Numbered from the stretch's first letter, positions 1-8,788 are shown. The stretch is DNA of 50,228 nt from an uncultured Alphaproteobacteria bacterium (GCA_905235385.1 CAJOLB010000001.1:1-50228); one strand, 5' to 3'. The notes: a model not told the origin generated them from the sequence alone. Made by a program: numbers and translations.

Positions 1-1582
1 AAGCCATGGGCATCAATATATTCATAACACGCTGCTGTGCGCTGAGAATCATCGAATTTGCCAACTTTTCTTCATCAAAATGTGTTAGCGCATAGCTAAA
101 TTCTTCATCACCTGCAAAACGAGCTTTATGCGCAATGCGCAACTCTTGTTCAATTTCAGGATACGTGGCGATTGTTTTTTCTAACGGTAAATGCTTCATA
201 CAGGTTTTACATAAATAAATTCTAGCACTTGTATTCGGACCTGATTCTGCTATAGCAACCACTTGTCCTGAAAGCTCCGGTTGTGCTTTAACGATTTCCC
301 TTAAGGCGTCATAAGCACGCCAAAGCGCTTCGTCATCATTTTTCTCTGATTGCAAACCGATTTGACAAGTTTTTAAAACCTGATCTGCTAATTCCGGCTG
401 AGCTTTAACGATTTCGCCGAGAGCCTCATAGGCTGAATATAGAGAATCCCCATCATTTTCTTCTGATTGTAAAGTTGTTTGAAAAGTTTGAAAAACCTGA
501 TCTGCCAATTCCGGCCGAGCTTGAACGATTTTACCGAGACCATTATAGGGAGAATGCGAATAATTATCTGATTGCAAAGTTGTTTGAAAAGTTTGAAAAA
601 CCTGATCTGCCAATTCCGGCTGAGCTTTAACGATTTCGCCGAGAGTATTATAGGCTGAATATAGAGAACGCGAATAATTATCTGATGGCAAAGTTGTTTG
701 AAAAGTTTGAAAAACCTGATCTGCCAATTCCGGCTGAGCTTTAACGATTTCGCCGAGAGCCGCATAGGCTGAATATAGAGAATCCCCATCATTTTCTTCT
801 GATTGTAAAGTTGTTTGATAAGTTTGAAAAACCTGATCTGCCAATTCCGGCTGAGCTTTAACGATATAGCTGAGAGCAAAATAAGCTGATTGTAGAGAAT
901 CTACATTATTTTTCTCTGATTGCAAAGTTGTTTGAAAAGTTTCAACGACCTGATCTGCCAATTCCGGCCGAGCTTGAACGATTTTACCGAGAGCTTTATA
1001 GGCTGAATCTAGAGCACGCGAATAATTATCTGATTGCAAACCGATTTGACAAGTTTTTAAAACCTTATCTGCCAAGTTTGGCTGAGCTTGAACGATTTCA
1101 CCGAGAGCATCATAGGCTAATTTTAGAGAATACCCATAATTTTCTTCTGATTGTAAAGCGGTTTGAAGGGTTTGAAAAACCTTATCTGCCAAATCCGGTC
1201 GAGCTTTAACGATTTCACCGAGAGCATCATAGGCGTATGTTAGAAAATACCAAGTATTTTTCTCTGATTGTAAAGCGGTTTGACAAGTTTGAAAAACCTG
1301 ATCTGCCAATTCCGACTGAGCTTGAACGATACTTTTGAGAGTACCATAGGCTGATCGTAGAGAATCCCGATTATTTTTCTCTGATTGTAAACCGATTTGA
1401 TAAGTTTTGAAAACCTCGTCTGCCAAATCCGGCCGAGCTTGAACGATTTCACCGAGAGCATTATAGGCGTATATTAGAACATAGCTATCACTTTTCTTTG
1501 ATTCAATTCTTTTTTTAATTTTTCTGATTGAATTTCTTTTTTTAAGCCCATCTAATTGTTGTAACGCTTTGTTTTTATCCAT
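1..1582 (-). CDS. alpha-solenoid repeat protein (11 x ~39 aa), C-terminus beyond window
   Basis: I do not recognise the family. The frame is open from an ATG at 1582, with a GGAG ribosome site just upstream, to the window edge (527 codons). After about 36 charged residues come eleven repeats of 35-39 residues. A typical unit reads SLYSAYEALGEIVKAQPELA followed by DQVFQTFQTTLQSEENDG, that is, two amphipathic helices split at the conserved Pro, with a variable polar turn. This looks like a HEAT-like solenoid and so probably a protein-binding scaffold; that is inference. After the last repeat a non-repetitive part of about 85 residues holds a CKTCMK cysteine pair and runs off the window. There is no signal peptide or membrane segment, so it is probably cytoplasmic. 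The other open frames across this stretch are by-products of the repetition. Confidence 0.85.
   Translation of the reverse strand, partial: MDKNKALQQLDGLKKRNSIRKIKKRIESKKSDSYVLIYAYNALGEIVQARPDLADEVFKTYQIGLQSEKNNRDSLRSAYGTLKSIVQAQSELADQVFQTCQTALQSEKNTWYFLTYAYDALGEIVKARPDLADKVFQTLQTALQSEENYGYSLKLAYDALGEIVQAQPNLADKVLKTCQIGLQSDNYSRALDSAYKALGKIVQARPELADQVVETFQTTLQSEKNNVDSLQSAYFALSYIVKAQPELADQVFQTYQTTLQSEENDGDSLYSAYAALGEIVKAQPELADQVFQTFQTTLPSDNYSRSLYSAYNTLGEIVKAQPELADQVFQTFQTTLQSDNYSHSPYNGLGKIVQARPELADQVFQTFQTTLQSEENDGDSLYSAYEALGEIVKAQPELADQVLKTCQIGLQSEKNDDEALWRAYDALREIVKAQPELSGQVVAIAESGPNTSARIYLCKTCMKHLPLEKTIATYPEIEQELRIAHKARFAGDEEFSYALTHFDEEKLANSMILSAQQRVMNILMPMA
262..1485. repeat. eleven tandem 117-bp direct repeats inside the solenoid gene
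   Basis: The core that encodes P-E-L-A recurs at 274, 391, 508, 613, 727, 844, 961, 1075, 1192, 1309 and 1426. Spacing is 117 bp in seven intervals, 114 bp in two and 105 bp in one, always a multiple of three. The central copies (about 490-960) are almost identical at DNA level. The edge copies are more diverged, which suggests recent in-frame expansion from the middle. The 105-bp unit (between 508 and 613) has lost residues from its first helix. Confidence 0.95.
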
Positions 1583-1611
1583 TATCAAAATCTCCGTAAA
1601 AACTATAGTTT

Positions 1612-1640
1612 ATTATAGCAAAAACAAGTACTGAAGTCAA
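1612..1640 (-). promoter_or_regulatory. sigma-70 type promoter of the solenoid gene
   Basis: On the minus strand TTGACT (1640-1635) is followed by a 17-bp spacer and TATAAT (1617-1612), with TGC directly before the -10 box (extended -10). This is a near-consensus housekeeping promoter. Transcription would start near 1605, giving a leader of about 23 nt before the ATG at 1582. Confidence 0.8.
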
Positions 1641-1740
1641 TCGTTTTCCTTACGTTTATAGATTATAGTTTGTGGATAGAAAAAATGTATTTCTTGAGAA
1701 TTTTAAGGGCTTTGATAAGTTATGCTTTAAGGAAATCAAA

Positions 1741-2757
1741 ATGTCGCCTGTTTGGAAACAAAGAAAAAATGCTTTTTTGAAAAATGCACGCGCCAAATAC
1801 GCGCTGATTGTTTTTAGCTTTATCTTTGTTTTGTCGCTCTTTTCTGAACTGATTGCAAATGACAAGCCTTTGATTTTAAAGTATAATCATCATTATTATT
1901 TTCCCGTCGTTCAAACTTTGACCGACAAGTTTTTAGGCGGCGATTTTGAAACACCGGCAGATTATAAAGACCCATTGATTAAATCAAATATCAACAAAAA
2001 CGGCTTTATGCTTATGCCGCTCATTCCTTTTTCATACAACACCGTTGATTATGATTTAACGACACCAACACCGTCCGCACCATCAAAAACACACTGGCTC
2101 GGCACAGATGATGAAGGAAGAGATATTGTGGCGCGTATTCTTTACGGCATTCGATTATCCGTTGTGTTCGCATTTGTTTTAACGCTTTTTTCTTCGGCTC
2201 TTGGTATTTTAATCGGCGCGGTGCAAGGCTATTTTGGCGGAAAAATTGATATTGTTTTTCAACGTTTTATTGAAATTTGGGATAGTCTGCCGCAGCTTTT
2301 TATCTTAATCATCATTGCAAGCCTTTTTATCCCGACATTTTGGACTCTTTTGATTATCTTAATGCTGTTTTCGTGGACATCGCTAACCTCTATGGTCAGG
2401 GCTGAGTTTTTGCGCACACGCAATTTTGAATATGTCAAAGCCGCTAAAGCCTTAGGTGTGAACAACTTTCGCATTATCTTAAAACATATTTTGCCCAATG
2501 CTTTGGTAACCTCTCTGACTTTTATTCCGTTTATTTTATCTGAATCGATTGTTGCGCTGACGTCGCTCGACTTTTTGGGGCTTGGGTTGTCCGAAGAATA
2601 TCCATCACTTGGCGATTTGGTGCGCCAAGGAAAAGACAATCTCCAAGCGCCATGGATCGGTGTAACAATTTTTATTGTTCTTGCCGGATTGTTGACTATG
2701 TTGATTTTTATCGGCGAAGGTGTGCGAGATTCGTTTGATACGAGGAAAAGCAAATGA
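1741..2757 (+). CDS. yejE: YejE-type peptide ABC transporter permease
   Basis: Inner-membrane permease of a peptide/microcin-C type ABC importer; it would form the pore with a YejB partner. It follows E. coli YejE along its length as I remember that protein: SELIANDKPL after TM1, the periplasmic stretch with HWLGTDDEGRDIVARILYG, and the EAA loop VKAAKALGVNNFRIILKHI that docks the ATPase. The C-terminal half holds about five membrane spans. I start at ATG 1741 because AAGGA lies 7 nt upstream and the product then begins MSPVWKQRKN. The frame stays open to a GTG at 1672, which has no ribosome site. It overlaps yejF by 4 nt (ATGA). No yejA or yejB is adjacent; the upstream gene is the divergent solenoid gene. 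Confidence 0.9.
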   Translation: MSPVWKQRKNAFLKNARAKYALIVFSFIFVLSLFSELIANDKPLILKYNHHYYFPVVQTLTDKFLGGDFETPADYKDPLIKSNINKNGFMLMPLIPFSYNTVDYDLTTPTPSAPSKTHWLGTDDEGRDIVARILYGIRLSVVFAFVLTLFSSALGILIGAVQGYFGGKIDIVFQRFIEIWDSLPQLFILIIIASLFIPTFWTLLIILMLFSWTSLTSMVRAEFLRTRNFEYVKAAKALGVNNFRIILKHILPNALVTSLTFIPFILSESIVALTSLDFLGLGLSEEYPSLGDLVRQGKDNLQAPWIGVTIFIVLAGLLTMLIFIGEGVRDSFDTRKSK

Positions 2758-4307
2758 CGGCACTTTTAGAGGTTAAAAACTTAAAAATTTCGTTCAAAGG
2801 AACGCCTGCCGTCAAAGGCATCAGCTTTGAGCTCAATAAAAACGAGGTTTTGGGCATTGTCGGCGAAAGCGGTTCGGGCAAATCTGTGACGGCACTTTCT
2901 GTTTTAGGGCTTATCAATAATGCCCAGTACGGTAAAGAAAGCTCAATTAAGTTGGAAGGTCTTGAACTCATCGGTGCATCGAATCAAACGTTAAGACAGG
3001 TAAGGGGCTCAAAGGTCGGTTTTATCTTTCAAGAGCCGATGAGCTCATTAAATCCGCTCCACAAAATCGGCGCACAGGTTGCCGAAACAATTTTATTGCA
3101 TCAAAAAGTCACAAAAAACGAGGCAAAAACGCAAGCGCTTGAGCTCTTAAAAAAAGTCGGGCTCAAAAAGTATGAAGAGCGATATAAGGCTTATCCGCAT
3201 GAACTTTCAGGCGGCGAACGCCAAAGAGTGATGATTGCCATGGCGATATCTAATAAACCGGATATTTTAATTGCCGATGAGCCGACCACGGCGCTTGATG
3301 TGACTATCCAAAAACAGATTATTGACCTGATTTTAGAGTTAAAAAAAGAACTCGGTATGTCGGTTATTTTTATTTCACATGACTTAAAACTTGTTTCACA
3401 TATAGCCGACAAAATTGTTGTGATGTATCGGGGCAAAATTGTGGAGCAGGGCAAAACAAAAGATGTGTTTGAAAACCCGAAAAATAGTTATACTAAAAAA
3501 TTAATTTCATCAATTAATTTATTGAAAGAAAATAAAAAACAGAAAAATCATGTTTTGCTTTCGCTAAACGCTTTAACGGTTCAATATCCGCTTAAAAAGA
3601 ACATATTCGGCAAAGTGAGTGCTTATCTTAATGCCCTAAATAATGTTTCGCTTGATATTTTTGAGGGTGAAACGTTGGGCATTGTCGGCGAAAGCGGGTC
3701 AGGTAAAACGACGCTCGGACAATGCGTTGTTAATTTGATTAAATATCAAGGACTTATAAGGTTCAACCAAAATTTAAGCTCAAAAGATTTCAGAAAAACC
3801 GTGCAGATTATTTTCCAAGATCCGTATAACAGCTTAAACCCCAGAATGAACATTTTAGAGATTGTGGGCGAGGGGCTTAAAGTTCATCAAAAAGATATAA
3901 ATAACAAAGAGATAGAGGAAAAAGTCGCTTTAATAATTGAAAAAGTCGGCTTAACAAAAGAGAGCTTATATAAATATCCGCATGAGTTTTCAGGCGGCGA
4001 GCGCCAAAGAATTGCGATTGCAAGGGCTATGATTTTAGAACCGAAAATTGTTGTTTTAGATGAGCCGACCTCAGCGCTTGATGTAACCATTCAGCAGCAA
4101 ATTATCAAACTCTTAAAAGATTTGCAGCAAAAAATGAATATGACTTATATCTTTATTTCGCACGATATGCGCGCCGTTAAAGCCATCTCTGACCGAATTG
4201 CCGTCATGAAAGACGGAAGGATTGTGGAAACGGGAAAAACGGACGATATTTTAAGTCATCCGCAAAAAGATTATACAAAAGCTTTAATCAATGCTTCGAT
4301 TTTTTAA
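2754..4307 (+). CDS. yejF: YejF-type peptide ABC transporter, double ATPase
   Basis: A 517-residue ATPase with two complete ABC domains, close to the length of E. coli YejF. Domain 1 has Walker A GESGSGKS (res ~37-44), signature LSGGERQRVMIAMA and Walker B ILIADEPTTALD. Domain 2 has GESGSGKTT (~311), FSGGERQRIAIARAM and IVVLDEPTSALD, then a switch histidine in FISHDMR. Each domain ends with the oligopeptide-type C-terminal extension (...HPQKDYTKALI). It is translationally coupled to yejE through a 4-nt overlap and would energise that permease. The substrate is probably di- to oligopeptides; the substrate-binding protein must be encoded elsewhere. Confidence 0.93.
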   Translation: MTALLEVKNLKISFKGTPAVKGISFELNKNEVLGIVGESGSGKSVTALSVLGLINNAQYGKESSIKLEGLELIGASNQTLRQVRGSKVGFIFQEPMSSLNPLHKIGAQVAETILLHQKVTKNEAKTQALELLKKVGLKKYEERYKAYPHELSGGERQRVMIAMAISNKPDILIADEPTTALDVTIQKQIIDLILELKKELGMSVIFISHDLKLVSHIADKIVVMYRGKIVEQGKTKDVFENPKNSYTKKLISSINLLKENKKQKNHVLLSLNALTVQYPLKKNIFGKVSAYLNALNNVSLDIFEGETLGIVGESGSGKTTLGQCVVNLIKYQGLIRFNQNLSSKDFRKTVQIIFQDPYNSLNPRMNILEIVGEGLKVHQKDINNKEIEEKVALIIEKVGLTKESLYKYPHEFSGGERQRIAIARAMILEPKIVVLDEPTSALDVTIQQQIIKLLKDLQQKMNMTYIFISHDMRAVKAISDRIAVMKDGRIVETGKTDDILSHPQKDYTKALINASIF

Positions 4308-4434
4308 CAGCTTCGCGTTTTGAAAGATAATCTTCAACAATCCATTTGATATATTTTTTCATCACTTCATGAAGCGTTAAAAGTGTTAAGATGATAATTG
4401 AAAACCAAAGAAGTATTACAAAAAAGAGAGCCAT
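4288..4434 (-). CDS. small single-pass membrane protein (48 aa)
   Basis: Not recognised. The product starts MALFFVILLWFSIIILTLL, one strongly hydrophobic segment (res ~2-20), followed by a basic cytoplasmic tail ending KREAVKKSKH. I start at 4434 because AAGGA lies 8 nt upstream; the frame is open further upstream, but that extension is very AT-rich and has no ribosome site. It converges on yejF and overlaps its last 20 nt. The clear ribosome site and charge layout make it plausible, but with nothing to compare it to it could be chance. Confidence 0.5.
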   Translation of the reverse strand: MALFFVILLWFSIIILTLLTLHEVMKKYIKWIVEDYLSKREAVKKSKH

Positions 4435-4663
4435 TTCAAAAATCCTTTTTATAAAATTGATATATTTATAAAATAGGACATAATTTTTTATAAATTGTAA
4501 AGATTTTTGATTTAATATCAAATTATCTAATATATTGATATTTTTAAAAAAATGATTTTTAAAACTATACATAATAAAGATTATGCGACAAATATTCTAG
4601 ATATGAAAAGAATGTCCCCGTTTTAATGACTAACTGAATTATCTTTTCAATAAGGCAATTGAT

Positions 4664-5266
4664 TTAATTCATCACGGCCTTGTCGCCGATGTCTTTAATC
4701 TTTGGCCTTGCAAAGTTTTCTATCAGGAAGGAAATTGCTTTTTGAACCATTTTATCCGTTTCTTTTAAGGTTTTAAGCAAAACATCATCGGCCTCACCTT
4801 TTTGTGCGCGCGAAGCAATAATTTCATAAACATCGGCAAGCTCTGAAAGCTGATCAACAATTTGAGCAATATAGGCGGGTATTTTTAAATTTTCCTGTCC
4901 GCCCCAAAAACCTTCCAAAAAGCCAAGTTCAATTTCATCGTAACGGTTGGCGGCTATATCAAAAGCCGAATGACTTTCGTTTTTCGGCAATTCAAGTTTG
5001 TTAAAACCGATATCTTGAAAAATCTTATCCCAAAGCCCCATAAAAAACTTAAAAAACAATTCCGCCTCTTTCTTAGTCTCAAGCCGCGGTTCTTCTCCTT
5101 CCCGCCAAAACGATGAAATGACATCTGTCGGGCGTAAATCATAGTTCGGAGAGCATATCGCGCCGGCAAATTTCATCTTTACGATATTCAAGGGTGTCGG
5201 GCACGCGTAATGGGTAAGAAATTTTTTGAAATTATCATCTCCAATATATTCATTTTGGCTTTGCAT
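4664..5266 (-). CDS. conserved-looking hypothetical protein (200 aa)
   Basis: Not recognised. It is a soluble-looking, largely helical and acidic protein with no signal peptide or membrane span. The N-terminal part contains HYACPTPLN and SPNYDLRPTDVISSFWREGE; the C-terminal half (res ~130-190) is a long amphipathic helical stretch. The base composition matches its neighbours, so it looks native. It is a single-gene unit divergent from the lipoprotein gene at 5329, with about 60 nt between the starts. The upstream AAGAAG is only a weak ribosome site. The function is unknown. Confidence 0.75.
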   Translation of the reverse strand: MQSQNEYIGDDNFKKFLTHYACPTPLNIVKMKFAGAICSPNYDLRPTDVISSFWREGEEPRLETKKEAELFFKFFMGLWDKIFQDIGFNKLELPKNESHSAFDIAANRYDEIELGFLEGFWGGQENLKIPAYIAQIVDQLSELADVYEIIASRAQKGEADDVLLKTLKETDKMVQKAISFLIENFARPKIKDIGDKAVMN

Positions 5267-5328
5267 TTTAAATCTTCTTCGTATATGATGCAGTTAATTT
5301 ATGATTTAATATAAGGAAATAAATAAAA

Positions 5329-5646
5329 ATGTCCAGTATAAAAATAGCATCCGTCAGCGTTTTTATTCTTTTGCTGACCGCCTGTTCTATTTGGGAGCCT
5401 TTCGTTGACCGACGGCGCAATGCCGGTGTAACGGATATAAGAAATCTCTATGTCGGAAAATCAACCCCGAACAATCCGGCTATTTGTTCAAACCCGATAT
5501 GGACATCTCAACAAACCGTTCAGGCAATGGCAGACGCGGAATGTGAAAAACATCACCCCGGAACACATGCCGTTCAGACCGACATAAAGTATTTCTCCTG
5601 CAAACTTTTGTTACCAACACGTACATTTTTTAAATGTGAAAAATAG
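5329..5646 (+). CDS. small cysteine-rich lipoprotein (105 aa)
   Basis: A short hydrophobic signal (res ~5-18) ends in the lipobox LTAC, so Cys19 would be lipidated and the product anchored to a membrane. The mature part is about 87 residues, polar, with five further cysteines (CSNP, AECEKH, SCKL, KCEK) that could form disulfides in the periplasm. I know no family for it. It ends 9 nt before argS and shares its direction, so it probably sits in the argS transcription unit. Confidence 0.75.
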   Translation: MSSIKIASVSVFILLLTACSIWEPFVDRRRNAGVTDIRNLYVGKSTPNNPAICSNPIWTSQQTVQAMADAECEKHHPGTHAVQTDIKYFSCKLLLPTRTFFKCEK

Positions 5647-5655
5647 GAAAAAAAT

Positions 5656-7392
5656 ATGTTATCTCTCGAAAAACAATTAAATGAAAAAATAAAAAATATT
5701 TTTAAAACTTCGGGTTTCGATGAAAAATTTGCTTTTGTTAAACCGTCAGACAGACCTGATTTAAGCGATTTTCAATGCAACGGCGCATTAGCTTTAGCCA
5801 AAAGCTTAAAACAAAATCCGCGTGAAATCGGTCAAAAAATTGCTGATGAACTGGCAGATGATAATGACATTGAAACCGTTTCGGTTGATGGTCCGGGGTT
5901 TATCAACATCAAACTCAAAAACGAGTTTGTTGCACAAAATATGAATGAGATGGCTGTCGATTCGCGCCTTGGTTGTGCTAAAACAAAAAATCCGAAAACC
6001 GTCGTGATGGATTTTGGTGGTCCGAATGTGGCTAAAGCTCTTCATGTCGGGCATTTGCGCTCGGCTGTGATCGGTGAAAGCATCAGAAGAATTATTGATT
6101 TTTTGGGCAATAAGGTGATTTCAGATGTTCATTTCGGCGATTGGGGAACACCGATGGGAATGATTTTATCGCAAATCATCTTTGAAGACGGTGATTTATC
6201 AAAGGTTGAAACTTATGATATTGAAGCCATTTCCGCATTTTACAAAAAAGCAAATGTGCGCTGTAAAGAAGATGAAAAAGCAGCCGAAACAGCACGTCTA
6301 ATTACAGCAGAATTACAAAACGGCAACAAAGAATATGTTAAAGCGTGGAAGCATTTAAGGGCTGTCTCTGTTAATGCCGTTAAAGAAAATTATGATGAAC
6401 TTGATGCGCATTTTGACTTATGGCTCGGTGAAAGCGATGCGCATGAAATGTGTGAAAAAATTGTTCAAATAGCAAAAGACAAAAACATCTCTGAAGTTGA
6501 TGAAGGGGCAACGATTATCAGATTGCCTGAAACAAACAAGCCGATGCCTCCGGTTATTTTGGTCAAATCTGACGGCGGATTTGGTTATCAGCTGACCGAT
6601 ATTGCAACCATTAAAATGCGTGTTGATGACCTGAAAGCCGATGAAATTATTTATGTCGTTGACAAGCGTCAGTCGCTCCATTTTGAACAGGTCTTTCAAG
6701 TTGCCAAAATGCTTTCAATTGCCCCTGATGTAAACTTGAAACATGTCGGTTTCGGCACGGTCAACGGTGCGGACGGAAAGCCTTTCAAAACGCGTGACGG
6801 CGGCGTGATGAACCTTAAAGATTTGATTGAGATGAGTAAAAATAAAGTCCGTTCATCTATGCCAAAGCCTGACGAAGTTGAGGGCTATGGTAAAGCCGAG
6901 ATTGAAAAACTTGTTTCAGAAGTTGCCATGGCTGCCATCAAGTTTCAGGATTTGAAAAATACGGCAGCTTCCGGTTATATTTTCGATTTAGAAGATTTTG
7001 CAAAGTTCGATGGCAAAACGGGCCCTTATATTCAATATGCGATTGCGCGTATCAATTCAATTTTAAGAAAAGCCGATGAAAGCGGTGCAATCCAAGGAAA
7101 AATCATCATATTTGAAAATGATGAGCGCACACTCGCACTAAAATTAGCCGGTTTCGAAAATGCTGTTTTGCGTGCAGGAATAGATAAAGAACCAAGTATT
7201 ATCGCTGATTACGCTTATTCTTTAGCGCAAATATTCAGCTCATTTTATAATACCTGCCCGATTATGAGTGCTGAAAACGAACAAGTAAAGGCTTCGCGTT
7301 TGAAACTTGCGGCACTTGTGCGTGATGTATTGAAGCAAGCACTTTATCTTTTGGGCATAAAAGCTCCCGAAAAAATGTTAAAAGCAAACTAG
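5656..7392 (+). CDS. argS: arginyl-tRNA synthetase
   Basis: Charges tRNA-Arg with arginine (class I). The 578 residues match the family's usual length. The order is an N-terminal additional domain (res ~1-100), the HIGH-type motif ALHVGHLRSAVIGE (~132) after DFGGPNVAKALH, the catalytic core with HFGDWGTPMGM and HVGFGTVNGADGKPFKTRDGG, and a helical anticodon-binding DALR domain at the C-terminus (YNTCPIM onward). The KMSKS loop is degenerate (KPFKTRDG), as is normal for many ArgRS. A ribosome site AGGA lies 8 nt upstream. It lies between the lipoprotein gene and the FtsK-like gene with gaps of 9 and 13 nt, so it is probably co-transcribed with both. Confidence 0.97.
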   Translation: MLSLEKQLNEKIKNIFKTSGFDEKFAFVKPSDRPDLSDFQCNGALALAKSLKQNPREIGQKIADELADDNDIETVSVDGPGFINIKLKNEFVAQNMNEMAVDSRLGCAKTKNPKTVVMDFGGPNVAKALHVGHLRSAVIGESIRRIIDFLGNKVISDVHFGDWGTPMGMILSQIIFEDGDLSKVETYDIEAISAFYKKANVRCKEDEKAAETARLITAELQNGNKEYVKAWKHLRAVSVNAVKENYDELDAHFDLWLGESDAHEMCEKIVQIAKDKNISEVDEGATIIRLPETNKPMPPVILVKSDGGFGYQLTDIATIKMRVDDLKADEIIYVVDKRQSLHFEQVFQVAKMLSIAPDVNLKHVGFGTVNGADGKPFKTRDGGVMNLKDLIEMSKNKVRSSMPKPDEVEGYGKAEIEKLVSEVAMAAIKFQDLKNTAASGYIFDLEDFAKFDGKTGPYIQYAIARINSILRKADESGAIQGKIIIFENDERTLALKLAGFENAVLRAGIDKEPSIIADYAYSLAQIFSSFYNTCPIMSAENEQVKASRLKLAALVRDVLKQALYLLGIKAPEKMLKAN

Positions 7393-7405
7393 AAAGGAAA
7401 AAAAG

Positions 7406-8752
7406 ATGCATCAGTTGGAAGAAATTTTATCTCATTACGGCGTTGAAGGAACGGTTGAGGGTGAAGGTAAAGGCCCGCTTATTAAACAAATCAGGTTTAA
7501 ACCGAAACCCGGTACAAAAATTAAAAATATTACCTCATCGGTGGAAGATATTGCGCGTGAAATGGGGGTTAAAACCTTGCGTATCAGTAATGTTTGTGAG
7601 GGTGGATGCATCGGCTTTGAAATTGCAAACGACACGTTTCAAACCGTGCCGCTTCAAGATGTTTTAGAATCTGAACAAGCTAAAACGGCCAAAGGTGCCC
7701 TCCCCATCAGCTTAGGTGTTAAAATTGACGGAACACCAGTTTTTGCAGACCTTGCAAAAATGCCTCATCTTTTGGTTGCCGGCGCAACCGGTTCCGGTAA
7801 ATCCGTCGGTTTGAATGCTTTTATCATTTCGCTGATTAAACGCAAAAAGCCAAATGAATTAAAATTTGTGATGATTGATCCGAAACGTATTGAATTTTCG
7901 GTTTATAATGATCAAAAATATATGCTGATGCCCGTTATCACAGACAATTCTGACGCTTCGGAGGCTTTGCAGTTTCTTGTTGATGAAATGAACAAACGTT
8001 ATGAAAAACTTGAAAAGAGCCTGACAAAGAACATCGAAGAATATAACGAAAAAGAAGGCGGTATGCCCTATATTGTCGCAATTGTTGATGAGTTTTCAGA
8101 CTTAGTTTTATCAGACAAAACAGTAGAAAAGAAAATCCAGATCTTAGCACAAAAAGCAAGGGCCGCAGGTATTCATCTTGTGCTTGCGACACAGCGCCCA
8201 TCTGTTGATGTCGTTACCGGCTCCATTAAAGCAAACTTCCCTTCCCGTATGGCGTTTAAAACAGCATCGGGGGTTGATTCAAAAACCATTTTAGACACGA
8301 CCGGCGCTGAAGATTTGGTCGGTCGCGGCGATGCTCTCTTTTTAGCCGGAAACGGCGAGCTGTCGCGCATTCATGGTGCGTATATTTCAACGGAAGGCAT
8401 TGAAGAAATTTTAAAACCGTATCGTGCAAAAGTCGCACCCGTTTTAACAAAGAAAGCGCTTGAAACGGAAGAGAAAAATGCTGTTGCAACAAACGGCAAA
8501 AAAGCCGAAAAGAAAAAAGAGTTTTTCTTGCTTTCTTGGATTAAAGGCGTTTGGGGTTGGCTTTCAAAAACAGAAAAGAAGAAATTCTTAAAAATGATTT
8601 GGCTCTTGCTCATCGGTGCTTTCGTCGGGTCAAAAACACAAAATAAAAGCGGACAGATTTTTGATTCGATCGCCGACAACTTAACAAAAACAAAACGCCG
8701 CACCTATACGACAACCACGCGAAGAAAAACAACTTCAAGAAGAAGATATTAA
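7406..8752 (+). CDS. shortened FtsK/SpoIIIE-type DNA translocase
   Basis: FtsK-family DNA motor of 448 residues. An alpha-type domain (~1-85) resembling that of FtsK is followed by the RecA-like motor: Walker A GATGSGKS (~127), MIDPKRIEFSVY, Walker B IVAIVDEFSDLV, then LATQRPSVDVVTGSIKAN, FKTASGVDSKTILD and GRGDALF. It has neither the N-terminal membrane domain nor the C-terminal gamma winged-helix that reads KOPS sequences in standard FtsK. Instead it ends with a charged linker, one hydrophobic segment (IWLLLIGAFVG, ~397-407) and a basic Arg/Thr-rich tail. The motor is certain; a role in chromosome segregation is likely but unproven, and a full-length FtsK may exist elsewhere. The ribosome site GAAAGGA is clear. 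A perfect hairpin terminator follows. Confidence 0.88.
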   Translation: MHQLEEILSHYGVEGTVEGEGKGPLIKQIRFKPKPGTKIKNITSSVEDIAREMGVKTLRISNVCEGGCIGFEIANDTFQTVPLQDVLESEQAKTAKGALPISLGVKIDGTPVFADLAKMPHLLVAGATGSGKSVGLNAFIISLIKRKKPNELKFVMIDPKRIEFSVYNDQKYMLMPVITDNSDASEALQFLVDEMNKRYEKLEKSLTKNIEEYNEKEGGMPYIVAIVDEFSDLVLSDKTVEKKIQILAQKARAAGIHLVLATQRPSVDVVTGSIKANFPSRMAFKTASGVDSKTILDTTGAEDLVGRGDALFLAGNGELSRIHGAYISTEGIEEILKPYRAKVAPVLTKKALETEEKNAVATNGKKAEKKKEFFLLSWIKGVWGWLSKTEKKKFLKMIWLLLIGAFVGSKTQNKSGQIFDSIADNLTKTKRRTYTTTTRRKTTSRRRY

Positions 8753-8754
8753 AT

Positions 8755-8784
8755 ATAAAGCGCACTTTTAAAAGTGCGCTTTAT
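8755..8784. terminator. bidirectional terminator, perfect 30-nt palindrome
   Basis: The palindrome is built on AAAGCGCACTTTT and its complement, lies 2 nt after the ftsK-like stop and 4 nt from the end of the convergent gene at 8789, and could serve both. Confidence 0.85.
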
Positions 8785-8788
8785 ACAC

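Noticed and set aside
388-1461. Three open frames of 73-163 codons on both strands in the repeat region
   Set aside because: They are out-of-frame or antisense images of the 117-bp repeats; one continuous minus-strand frame (1-1582) with a good start explains them all.
262-1485. Regular direct repeats as a possible CRISPR array
   Set aside because: The units are 117 bp with no unique spacers, are in frame and code for protein.
1672-1740. Longer yejE start at GTG 1672
   Set aside because: No ribosome site, and the extension does not resemble YejE; ATG 1741 has AAGGA at good distance.
4515-4543. Inverted repeat AATATCAA/TTGATATT upstream of the small membrane protein
   Set aside because: Pure AT arms of 8 bp in an AT-rich gap are expected by chance.
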